From Roseomonas alba (GTDB lineage: Bacteria; Pseudomonadota; Alphaproteobacteria; Acetobacterales; Acetobacteraceae): a stretch of DNA of 64,000 nt. Numbering within the stretch: the stretch's first letter is position 1; every line of letters starts with the position of its first letter. The notes under the pieces were generated by a model. The model did no database searches. It was not told the DNA's origin and saw only the letters and a program-made list of their open reading frames with translations. Shown piece by piece: positions 36,337 through 43,576 of this stretch. Made by a program: the position numbers and the translations under genes. The stretch spans positions 186,001 to 250,000 of the forward strand of contig NZ_JAHYBZ010000009.1 of assembly GCF_019430885.1 (NCBI RefSeq), in the 5' to 3' direction.

Positions 36337-36354
36337 TGTCCGGCCGTCGTAATC

Positions 36355-36846
36355 ATGAGCGACAATCGTTCCAGTTCCCGCATCCGCCTGCCGCTGCTCG
36401 ACCGGCTGCTCGATGCCGATCCCGACAGCCCGCGCGATCCCCCGCTGTCGCAATCCATGGCGGTGGACCTGCTGCGCACCGCCGTGCGGCGTGACCTGGA
36501 GGCCCTGCTCAATGCCCGGCGCCGGCGCCTGCCGCCGCCGAGTGGCCTCGCGGAACTGCCCATGTCGCCGATCGGCTATGGCGTGCCGGACCCGACCGCC
36601 GGATCCTTCACCGAGGAGGAACGCCGCGCGGCCCTGTCGCGCGAGATCCAGGCCACCATCACGCGCTTCGAACCGCGCCTGACGGCAGTGAAGGTGCAAC
36701 TGCACAAGAACGAAGGCGAGTCCATCGACCGCGTGCTGCGCCTGCGCATCGAGGCGGTGCTGCGCACCGATCCCGTGCCGGAGCACATCTCCTTCGAGAC
36801 GGTGGTCCGGCCGACGACGCTCGACGTCGCGGTGCGGGAGGGCTGA
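36355..36846 (+). CDS. tssE: T6SS baseplate wedge protein TssE
   Basis: A 163-residue gp25-like wedge protein connecting sheath and baseplate. 'SRIRLPLLDRLLDADPD', 'SMAVDLLRTAVRRDLEALLN', 'ELPMSPIGYGVPD', 'EIQATITRFEPRL' and 'LRLRIEAVLRTDPVPEHISF' match the family and its usual length. The ATG at 36355 has no clear Shine-Dalgarno, and a strong hairpin ends 18 bases upstream, so translation may be limited, as befits a low-copy baseplate part. It lies 3 bp before tssF. Confidence 0.93.
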   Translation: MSDNRSSSRIRLPLLDRLLDADPDSPRDPPLSQSMAVDLLRTAVRRDLEALLNARRRRLPPPSGLAELPMSPIGYGVPDPTAGSFTEEERRAALSREIQATITRFEPRLTAVKVQLHKNEGESIDRVLRLRIEAVLRTDPVPEHISFETVVRPTTLDVAVREG

Positions 36847-36849
36847 ACC

Positions 36850-38676
36850 ATGTCTGAATCGCTGCTGCCCTACTACAACCGGGAACTCCGGGCGATCCGC
36901 AAGCTCGCCGGGGAATTCGCCGACGCCTATCCGAAGGTCGCCGCGCGGCTGCGCGTGACGCCGGAGGCGGTGGACGACCCCTATGTTGAGCGCCTGCTCG
37001 AAGGCGTCGCCTTCATCGCCGCGCGCGTGCAGCAGCGGCTTGACGACGAGCTGCCGGAATTCAGCGAGACGCTGCTCGAAATGCTGTCGCCGCATCTGCT
37101 GGCGCCGGTGCCGTCGATGACGACGCTGAAGCTCTCGCCGCCGCCCGAGGCGCAGGGCCCGACCCAGGTGCCGCGCGGCCTGATGGTCGAAACGGAGCCG
37201 GTGCGCGGCGAGCCGGTTCGCTTTTCCACCTGCCATGACGTCACCGTCTGGCCGGTGACGGTGGAGTCCTTCCGCCTGTCGGGCCTGCCTATCACCGCGC
37301 CGGCGAACAACCGGGTGCAGGGCGCATTGGCGGTGCTGCGCATCACGCTGCGCACGGCCAATCCGGAACTGACCTTCGCCAAGCTGGGGCTCGACAGGCT
37401 GCGGCTGCATCTGCGTGGCATCGGCGCGCAGGCGGCGCTGCTGCATGAGTTGCTTTGTACCTCGACGCTGGGCCTCGCCCTTGCCGACAGCCCGGTGGAC
37501 CCACGCCCGACACTGCTGGAACCGGAGGCGCTCCAGCCGGCCGGCTTCGCCGCCGAGGAAGCGGCGCTGCCCTGGCCCAACCGCTCCTTCGCCGGCTATC
37601 GCATGCTGACGGAGTGGTTCGCCTTCCCGGAGAAGTTCCTCTACCTCGATATCAACGGGCTCGACGCGCGCACCCTGCTGCAGGAGTCCGACAAGCTCGA
37701 CATCTTCATCTATCTCTCCCGCGCCATGCCGGAGCTCGAGCGCACGCTGGGGCCGGAGAACGTGGCGCTGGGCTGCACGCCGGCGATCAACCTGTTTCCC
37801 CAGCGCTGCGAGCCGATCTCACTCGACGGCACCCAATCCGAATGGATGGTGGTGCCCGATGCGCGGCGGCCAGGGGCCCTGGAGATCTATTCGGTTGAGG
37901 GCGTGCGCGAGAGCCGCTCCGATGGTCGTCGCCGCACCGTGCTGCCCTTCTATCGCCTGGGCCGGTCCGAGACGGATGAGGCGCTGCTGTCCGAGGTGAA
38001 CTACGTCAGCTTCCGCCGCGGCGCGACGCTGCCCATCACGGGCACCCAGACTTGGATCGAGCTGCGCGATTCGGCCTTTGACCCCGCACAGCCAGCGGAA
38101 GGTGTGCTGACCGTCGAGGCGCTGTGCTGCAACCGCGACCTGCCTGCCCTGCTGCCCTTCGGCGCCGGCCAGCCGCGGCTGCGCGTGGCGCAGGGCGGCG
38201 CGCCGGTCTCCGCGGTCGATTGCATCTCCCCGCCCACACCGACGCTGCGGCCGCGGCTGAACGATCGTGGCGCGTGGCGGCTGATCTCGCATCTGGCGCT
38301 GAACCACCTTTCGGTCACGGGCGGGGAAGGCGGGGCGGCGGCGCTGCGGGAGATCCTGCGCCTGCACGATCTGCGCGACACCGCCGAGACACGCGCTGCC
38401 CTGGGCGCCATCGTCGCGGTCGATACGCGGGCCGGCATCGCGCGCCTGCCCGGCGGGCGGGCAGGGGCTTTTGCGCGGGGGCTCGATGTCACGCTCACCT
38501 TCGACCCGGCGGCATGGCAGGCGGCGGGGCTCTATCCGCTGGCGCAGGTGCTGGAACGCTTCCTGGCGTTGCAGGTCTCGGTGAACGCCTTCTCCCGCAC
38601 ACTGATCGCGCTGCGCGGCAGGCCGGGCGTGGTGGCGCGGTTCGCGCCGCGCAGCGGCACGCGGACACTGCTGTGA
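36850..38676 (+). CDS. tssF: T6SS baseplate protein TssF
   Basis: A 608-residue wedge protein with the strongly conserved start 'LLPYYNRELRAIRKLAGEFA', then 'YPKVAARLRVTPEAVDDPYV', 'ETLLEMLSPHLLAPVPSMT', 'GYRMLTEWFAFPEKFLYLD', 'ALGCTPAINLFPQRCEPISL' and 'RLISHLALNHLSV'. Length is typical. The 3' end shares bases with the GTG of tssG (GTGA), so TssF and TssG, which form a complex, are co-translated. Confidence 0.96.
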   Translation: MSESLLPYYNRELRAIRKLAGEFADAYPKVAARLRVTPEAVDDPYVERLLEGVAFIAARVQQRLDDELPEFSETLLEMLSPHLLAPVPSMTTLKLSPPPEAQGPTQVPRGLMVETEPVRGEPVRFSTCHDVTVWPVTVESFRLSGLPITAPANNRVQGALAVLRITLRTANPELTFAKLGLDRLRLHLRGIGAQAALLHELLCTSTLGLALADSPVDPRPTLLEPEALQPAGFAAEEAALPWPNRSFAGYRMLTEWFAFPEKFLYLDINGLDARTLLQESDKLDIFIYLSRAMPELERTLGPENVALGCTPAINLFPQRCEPISLDGTQSEWMVVPDARRPGALEIYSVEGVRESRSDGRRRTVLPFYRLGRSETDEALLSEVNYVSFRRGATLPITGTQTWIELRDSAFDPAQPAEGVLTVEALCCNRDLPALLPFGAGQPRLRVAQGGAPVSAVDCISPPTPTLRPRLNDRGAWRLISHLALNHLSVTGGEGGAAALREILRLHDLRDTAETRAALGAIVAVDTRAGIARLPGGRAGAFARGLDVTLTFDPAAWQAAGLYPLAQVLERFLALQVSVNAFSRTLIALRGRPGVVARFAPRSGTRTLL

Positions 38677-39773
38677 GCGACACCGCCGCCCCGGACCCGA
38701 ACGGCCCGCCCGCGGATACGATTCCGGACATCACTGAGCTTGCGGTAGCGACGCCCGAGGCTGCCGAAGCCTCGCGCCCGCTGCCCGAACCGCCGCCGGC
38801 GCCGCTGCTCAGGCCGGTCTCGCCGGTCGATCGGCTGAAGCAGGAGCCGGCGCGCTTCGATCTGGATCAGGCCACGACCGTCGCGCTGCGTGCTGCGGGG
38901 CTGCCGGCCGGTGAGCCGGAGGAACTCGACCTGCGCACCGCGGCACGCCTCGCCATGCCCGTTGGTGCCGTCGTCGCGGCGAAGCCGGAGCAGGGCGAAC
39001 TGACCCTCGGCACCTTCGGGCTGGTCGGCGCGGGGGGCGTGCTGCCGCGCCATCACAGTGCGATGGTCGCGGCGGAACAGCGCAAGCGGTCGCTCGCACT
39101 GCATGCCTTCCTCGACATGCTGGGGCGGCGCACGACGGGGCTGTATCCGAAGGCCGGGGCAAAGTATCGGCCGACACGCAATGCCGAACCGGCGGGTCGG
39201 GTGCTCTCGGCTGCGATTGGCATGGGGACGCCGCATCTGGGCGGGCGCATGCCGCTGCCGGAGGATGCGCTGCTCTATCACGCCGGCAACCTCGCCGCGC
39301 GCAGCCGCAGCGGCGAACGCCTGCGTGCGATGCTGGAAGCCGAGACCGGCCGCCGCGTCGAGATCGAGGAATTCGCCGGCGGCTATATCCGCTTGCCGGA
39401 GGAAGAACGCAGCCGCATGCCGAAGGGCCGCGGGGCGCCGCAGCATTGCGCGCTCGGCGTGTCCACCACTGCCGGGGCGCAGGTCTGGGACCCGCAGGCG
39501 CGCTTCATCATCCGGTTCGGGCCGCTCGACCGCGCCGCCTTTGACAGCCTGCTGCCCGGCACGCCGGCCTGGATGCGGGTGACGCAGCTCGCGCGGCTGT
39601 TCGTCGGGCCGGATACAGCCTTCGCGGTGAACCTCGTGCTGAAGAAGGAAGAGGTGCCGATGGGCGCGCTTGGCAGCACGAGCCGGCTCGGCTGGACGTC
39701 ATGGTCCGGCACGTCGAAGCCCAGGAAGGCCGATGCGCGGGACGCGCTGTTCGAACCGCGGGAGGTGGTGTGA
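38673..39773 (+). CDS. tssG: T6SS baseplate protein TssG
   Basis: A 366-residue wedge protein that pairs with TssF. After a Pro/Glu-rich N-terminus (about 1-45), 'RLKQEPARFDLDQATTVAL', 'LTLGTFGLVGAGGVLPRHH', 'RSLALHAFLDMLGRR', 'YHAGNLAARSRSGERLRAML' and 'FIIRFGPLDRAAFDSLLPG' match TssG. I chose the GTG at 38673, overlapping the tssF TGA. The N-terminal tail is longer than in many TssG. A 358-bp gap with repeats follows. Confidence 0.93.
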   Translation: MSDTAAPDPNGPPADTIPDITELAVATPEAAEASRPLPEPPPAPLLRPVSPVDRLKQEPARFDLDQATTVALRAAGLPAGEPEELDLRTAARLAMPVGAVVAAKPEQGELTLGTFGLVGAGGVLPRHHSAMVAAEQRKRSLALHAFLDMLGRRTTGLYPKAGAKYRPTRNAEPAGRVLSAAIGMGTPHLGGRMPLPEDALLYHAGNLAARSRSGERLRAMLEAETGRRVEIEEFAGGYIRLPEEERSRMPKGRGAPQHCALGVSTTAGAQVWDPQARFIIRFGPLDRAAFDSLLPGTPAWMRVTQLARLFVGPDTAFAVNLVLKKEEVPMGALGSTSRLGWTSWSGTSKPRKADARDALFEPREVV

Positions 39774-39789
39774 TGCGGCGCCGCGCGCG

Positions 39790-39929
39790 GGGGGAGCTCT
39801 GCCTCTCCCGAACCGTCCCCGCCAAAGGCCGAAAGGCCTTCCTGACTGCCTCTCATCTTCTGCTGGCGCAGTTGGAGGGGCTCCGCCCCTCCAAACCACC
39901 CCGCCAAAGGCCCGAGGCCTTTGGAAACC
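39790..39929 (-). repeat. REP-like intergenic repeat, copy 2 left arms
   Basis: Two minus-oriented units lie in tandem. The first is a truncated AAAGGCC-GAAA-GGCCTT hairpin (about 39823-39842). The second is complete: TTGGAGGGGC-TCC-GCCCCTCCAA (39872-39894) then CCAAAGGCC-CGA-GGCCTTTGG (39904-39924). Together with the right arm at 40.02-40.10 kb they fill the 358-bp gap between tssG and the methyltransferase. I see no gene in it. Confidence 0.7.
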
Positions 39930-40020
39930 GTCACCTGGCATCGTGCATCATGGTCAGGACGGGGGGCGAAGCACGCTTCTGCGCACCAAGCGCGCTGGGA
40001 CACAGCGGAACACCTGTCAT

Positions 40021-40098
40021 GCCGGGCACCAGGTATCGGTTTCCAAAGGCCCTGTGGCCTTTGGCGGGGGAGGCTCGGAGGGGGCAGAGCCCCCTCCG
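40021..40098 (+). repeat. REP-like intergenic repeat, copy 2 right arm
   Basis: 'GGTATCGGTTT' leader, then CCAAAGGCC-CTGT-GGCCTTTGG (40043-40064), then CGGAGGGGGC-AGA-GCCCCCTCCG (40076-40098). It has the same order as the right arm at 36.3 kb. The outer hairpin sequence differs, but the stem is fully compensated, which indicates that the structure is under selection. It ends 34 bp before the methyltransferase start. Confidence 0.75.
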
Positions 40099-40131
40099 CT
40101 TCCATCAGTCGCCACCCGGAGACGTCACCGC

Positions 40132-41634
40132 ATGAGCGCCCCCACCTCCCACTACGGCGCTGCCGAGGTCCGCTACGTCACCGCCTTCCAGGCCGAGGCC
40201 TCTCCCGCGCGGCTGCACTACGCCCTGGCGCTGTCCGATACGCATTGGGCGCCGGCGGACCGCGAGCGGCTGACCGTGCTCGACATAGGCTGTGGCCTGG
40301 GCGTGACGGCGCGGCTGCTGGCGGCGGCCAATCCGGGATGGGATGTCTATGGCATCGACCTCCAGCCCGCGCATATCGCCGAGGCGCGCGAGGCGGCGGC
40401 CGCTGCGGGCGTGGACAATGTCCACTTTCTCGAAGTCGACCTGACCGAGCATGACGAGGCGGGCTTCGAGCGCCTGCTGCCCGAGGTCGACATCGTCGTC
40501 TGCTGGGGCGTCTGGACCTGGGTGCCGGACGCGGCGCGGGAAGGCGTGGTCCGCCTGCTGAAATCCCGCGTGAAGCCGGGCGGCGTGGTGCTGATGGCCT
40601 ACAACGCGCTGCCGGGATACTCCGACACGCTGGTCATGCAGCGGCTGCTCGAAGAAGCCTGCCGCAACACCACGGGATCGCTGGAGGAACGCGGCATGGC
40701 CGCCTTCGCAGCGATCGAGATGCTGAAATCGGCCGGCGCGCTGCATCTGCCGCAGGAGCAGATGCTGGCCCGCATGATCGACTCCGCCAAGCGCGCACCC
40801 GGCTACATGGTGCATGAATGGCTGACCTCCTTCTGGCGCCCGGTCTATCACGCGGACATCGCGACGGCGCTGCAGGCGGCGCGACTGGATTATGCGGGCA
40901 GCGCCAATCCCTCCCGCAGCTTGCCGACGCTGCAACTGAACGCGGAGCAGCGTGCGGCGATCGAGCAGGCGCCGCCGGGCATCCATCGGGAAACGCTGTT
41001 CGACCTGTTTCTCCAGCGCCGCTTCCGCACGGATCTGTATGTGCGCGGGCGTCGCAGCGGCGGCGGGCGGGCGCTCGCCGAGATCCCGCTTGTCCTCGCC
41101 GTCGCGCCGGAACTGATGGACACGTCCATCGCGACCGCGGCTGGGGAGGCGGTGCTGAAGGCCGAGCACCAGGCCATCCTGGCCGGCGCGCTCGCCGACG
41201 GGCCGCGAATGCTGGGCGAGCTTGCCGCCCTGCCGGGCCTCGGCGACCTGACCATGATGGAAATCGCGGTGATGCTGATCGAGAGCGGGTCGGCCCATCC
41301 GCTGTGGCGGCCGATCACGCGCGATCCGGTCACGGTCGAACGGGCGCTGCGGTCGAATGTGCAGTTGCTGACCAGCGTCGCGCAGGAAGGGGCTGCCGGC
41401 GGCTCGGTCCTGGGGGCGGTGGCGCCGGCGCTTGGCAGCGCCATCGCGGCGTCTCCGTCGGACCTGGCCGTGCTGATCGAATTGCAGAAGGGCGTGCCGC
41501 CCATGCCGGCCGAGATCGCGCAGCGGCTGATCCCCGGGGACGCGCCGCCCGAGATGCTGACCAACGCCACAGGCTCGATCGAACAGCTGCTCGCGATGCG
41601 GCTCGGGGCGTGGCGTGGGCTTGGCCTGTTGTGA
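40132..41634 (+). CDS. Class I SAM methyltransferase with regulatory domain, T6SS-linked
   Basis: A 500-residue protein. The N-terminal Rossmann methyltransferase (about 1-190) has motif I 'LTVLDIGCGLGVTARLLAAA', 'VYGIDLQPAHIAEAREAAAA', 'VDIVVCWGVWTWVPDAAREG' and 'VKPGGVVLMAYNALPGYSD'. The C-terminal part (about 210-500) looks like the 'methyltransferase regulatory' domain (PF10119 type), with 'GYMVHEWLTSFWRPVYHADI' and 'RLGAWRGLGLL'. Its target is unknown. Position after tssG, before an OmpA-like and an HExxH gene, suggests a T6SS accessory or modified cargo. CGGAG precedes the ATG at 40132. No signal peptide. Confidence 0.8.
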   Translation: MSAPTSHYGAAEVRYVTAFQAEASPARLHYALALSDTHWAPADRERLTVLDIGCGLGVTARLLAAANPGWDVYGIDLQPAHIAEAREAAAAAGVDNVHFLEVDLTEHDEAGFERLLPEVDIVVCWGVWTWVPDAAREGVVRLLKSRVKPGGVVLMAYNALPGYSDTLVMQRLLEEACRNTTGSLEERGMAAFAAIEMLKSAGALHLPQEQMLARMIDSAKRAPGYMVHEWLTSFWRPVYHADIATALQAARLDYAGSANPSRSLPTLQLNAEQRAAIEQAPPGIHRETLFDLFLQRRFRTDLYVRGRRSGGGRALAEIPLVLAVAPELMDTSIATAAGEAVLKAEHQAILAGALADGPRMLGELAALPGLGDLTMMEIAVMLIESGSAHPLWRPITRDPVTVERALRSNVQLLTSVAQEGAAGGSVLGAVAPALGSAIAASPSDLAVLIELQKGVPPMPAEIAQRLIPGDAPPEMLTNATGSIEQLLAMRLGAWRGLGLL

Positions 41635-41698
41635 ACCGCTTCGGATGCATGGGGGTGGTGCCCATGCTACTCATGAGCGTATCGAAGGAGGGCTCTCC

Positions 41699-42391
41699 AT
41701 GACCCGCTCGCTGCTACTCGCCGGCGCCGCCGCGCTGGCTTTCGTCACGATGACGCCGTCGGTGCAGGCACAATCCGATCCGGCGGCCCTGTCCCTCATC
41801 GAGCGGCTGCGGCCGCAGGCTGGCGGCCAGACGCGCGGCATCCGCGTGCCGGGCGCAGTGGACAACACGGCGCCGGCGCCTGCCCCCGTGCAGCCCGCAC
41901 CGATCTACGGCCAGCAGCCGACGCAGCCTGCGGGCACCTCTGTCGCCGGGCCCGGCGCGCCGACCGCCAACCCGACGACCGGGACCTCCCGCCCGACCCA
42001 GGCCGTGGCCCGCCCGCCGGTGCGCGAGACGACCTCGGACGCGCCGTCGGCCTCCATCACCGTGACCTTTGCCTCCGGTTCGGCCGAGCTGACGCCGGAT
42101 GCGGAACGGGCGCTGGCGCCGCTCGGACGTGCGCTGTCCTCGCAGGATCTGGCTGGCTTCCGCTTCCGCATCGAGGGTCATACCGACACGGTCGGCAGCG
42201 CGGCGCTGAACCAGGCGCTGTCGGAACGCCGGGCCGCGGCCGTGCGGGAATACCTGATCGCCAAGTTCGGCGTGGCGCCGGACCGGTTGGTGGCCATTGG
42301 CCTGGGTGACAGCCAGCTTCTGGTGCCGACGCCTCCGCAGACGTCCAACGCACGGAACCGCCGTGTCCAGGTCGTGAATATCGGCAGCTGA
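41699..42391 (+). CDS. Exported OmpA-like peptidoglycan-binding protein
   Basis: A 230-residue periplasmic or outer-membrane-facing protein. A signal peptide ('SLLLAGAAALAFVTMTPSVQAQ') has a likely AQA cleavage near residue 25. A Pro/Thr-rich spacer (about 50-115) leads to an OmpA C-terminal domain with 'FASGSAELTPDAERALAPLG', 'FRIEGHTDTVGSAALNQALS' and 'NRRVQVVN'. It binds peptidoglycan by family knowledge. There is no lipobox, so it is not a TssJ substitute in the usual sense, but it might aid wall anchoring of the TssLM complex. AAGGAGGG precedes the ATG at 41699; eleven bases separate it from the next gene. Confidence 0.85.
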   Translation: MTRSLLLAGAAALAFVTMTPSVQAQSDPAALSLIERLRPQAGGQTRGIRVPGAVDNTAPAPAPVQPAPIYGQQPTQPAGTSVAGPGAPTANPTTGTSRPTQAVARPPVRETTSDAPSASITVTFASGSAELTPDAERALAPLGRALSSQDLAGFRFRIEGHTDTVGSAALNQALSERRAAAVREYLIAKFGVAPDRLVAIGLGDSQLLVPTPPQTSNARNRRVQVVNIGS

Positions 42392-42401
42392 CAGGTCTGG
42401 C

Positions 42402-43445
42402 GTGGTCGACGACGACGCGACGGTCCGCCTCGAACGGCCCGGGACAGCCTTGCCGCCAGGACCGCCGCCCGCTCTCCAGACCGGGGGCGGGCGCTTGGTG
42501 ATCCTGGCGGCGGCGAGCGGCGTGCTGCTCGCCGCCGGGGCGGGTGCGTGGTTCTGGCTGGGGCGCGATACAAGCCCCACGGAGCCTCCGCCAAAGCCGG
42601 ACACGGTGGCGCTGGCGCCGCAGGCATCGGTCGCTTCGCTGCCTGCCCCGACACCGACGCCCGGACCGGTCATCACCACGCCGAGGGTCGCGCCGCCCGC
42701 AGCATTGAGCATCGCGATCGCGACGGAGGAGACGATCCGCGATCACCGCGGCGCCGAACCGACCATGTTCCGGCTGGTCGAGAATCCGCATGTCTTCGTT
42801 TCAGATTTCCCGAATCTCGACCAGCAGGGTGCTGCGCTGAACCGCGCGGCCGCGCTGATCGAGAAGGCCGGCGCACCGCGTGACCGCGTATTGGACGATG
42901 CCGCGCTGGCCTCGACCATCGCGCGCGCCGGGGAGACGCCGGCGACCTATTACTACGGTCACAACTATCGCGGCCGCGACCTCGAGCGATTCTTCGACCT
43001 CGCCGCGCGGGACGGCGTGAGGCTGACGCCGGAGGAGACCTGGTTGCATGATCAGGTGGCGCGCATTCGCACGCTGCTGCCAGCCGGGACGGAATTCGCG
43101 GTCATCTCCGTGCCCGGGGTTGATTCCCGCGTGGATGAGTCGATGCGCGCAGCGATCCTGCATCATGAGATCGGTCACGGGCATTTCTTCACAAACCCGG
43201 CCTTCGCCGCCCATGTCGAGCGGGTCTGGCGGGAGGTCTTCACCGAGGCTGAACGCGCGCACTTCCGCGCCTTCCTCCAGCGCGAGGGCTACGATCCCGG
43301 CATCGAGGAGGTGATGCTGAACGAGGCCATGGCCTATCTGATCTACACGCCTGATGCGCGCTTCTTCACTCCCGCCCATGCCGGGCTGGATGATGCGCGG
43401 GCTGATGCATTGCGGGCGGCGCTGCGCGAGGGTGCGCCGCGGTAG
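42402..43445 (+). CDS. Membrane-anchored HExxH putative metallopeptidase
   Basis: A 347-residue protein that I cannot assign to a named family. Residues 1-30 are a cytoplasmic tail with 'VDDDATVRLERPG'. One membrane helix follows (about 31-50, 'RLVILAAASGVLLAAGAGAW'), then a Pro-rich spacer and a ~230-residue periplasmic domain. That domain contains 'LHHEIGHGHFF' with the zinc motif H255-E256-x-x-H259 and, 49 residues later, 'MLNEAMAYL' with Glu308, positioned as the third ligand of a gluzincin. The acidic tail with Thr7 resembles the phospho-acceptor tail of TssL. It may act on peptidoglycan or envelope protein for T6SS; unproven. GTG start with AGG upstream. Confidence 0.75.
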   Translation: MVDDDATVRLERPGTALPPGPPPALQTGGGRLVILAAASGVLLAAGAGAWFWLGRDTSPTEPPPKPDTVALAPQASVASLPAPTPTPGPVITTPRVAPPAALSIAIATEETIRDHRGAEPTMFRLVENPHVFVSDFPNLDQQGAALNRAAALIEKAGAPRDRVLDDAALASTIARAGETPATYYYGHNYRGRDLERFFDLAARDGVRLTPEETWLHDQVARIRTLLPAGTEFAVISVPGVDSRVDESMRAAILHHEIGHGHFFTNPAFAAHVERVWREVFTEAERAHFRAFLQREGYDPGIEEVMLNEAMAYLIYTPDARFFTPAHAGLDDARADALRAALREGAPR

Positions 43446-43576
43446 GCGCGAAGGCGCGCGGTGCGGCAGGTGTTCGCATAGAGCGTGAGGATGACGCCTC
43501 TCCAACCCATCCCGCCACTGTGCGGCAGGCTGGGGAGGGCTGCTGCCTCCACGCGCTGTTCGATCGAAAAAGGCGC

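Noticed and set aside
36047..36352. 101-codon frame between tagJ and tssE
   Set aside because: It runs through both REP-like hairpins, so its codons are repeat sequence; no family resemblance.
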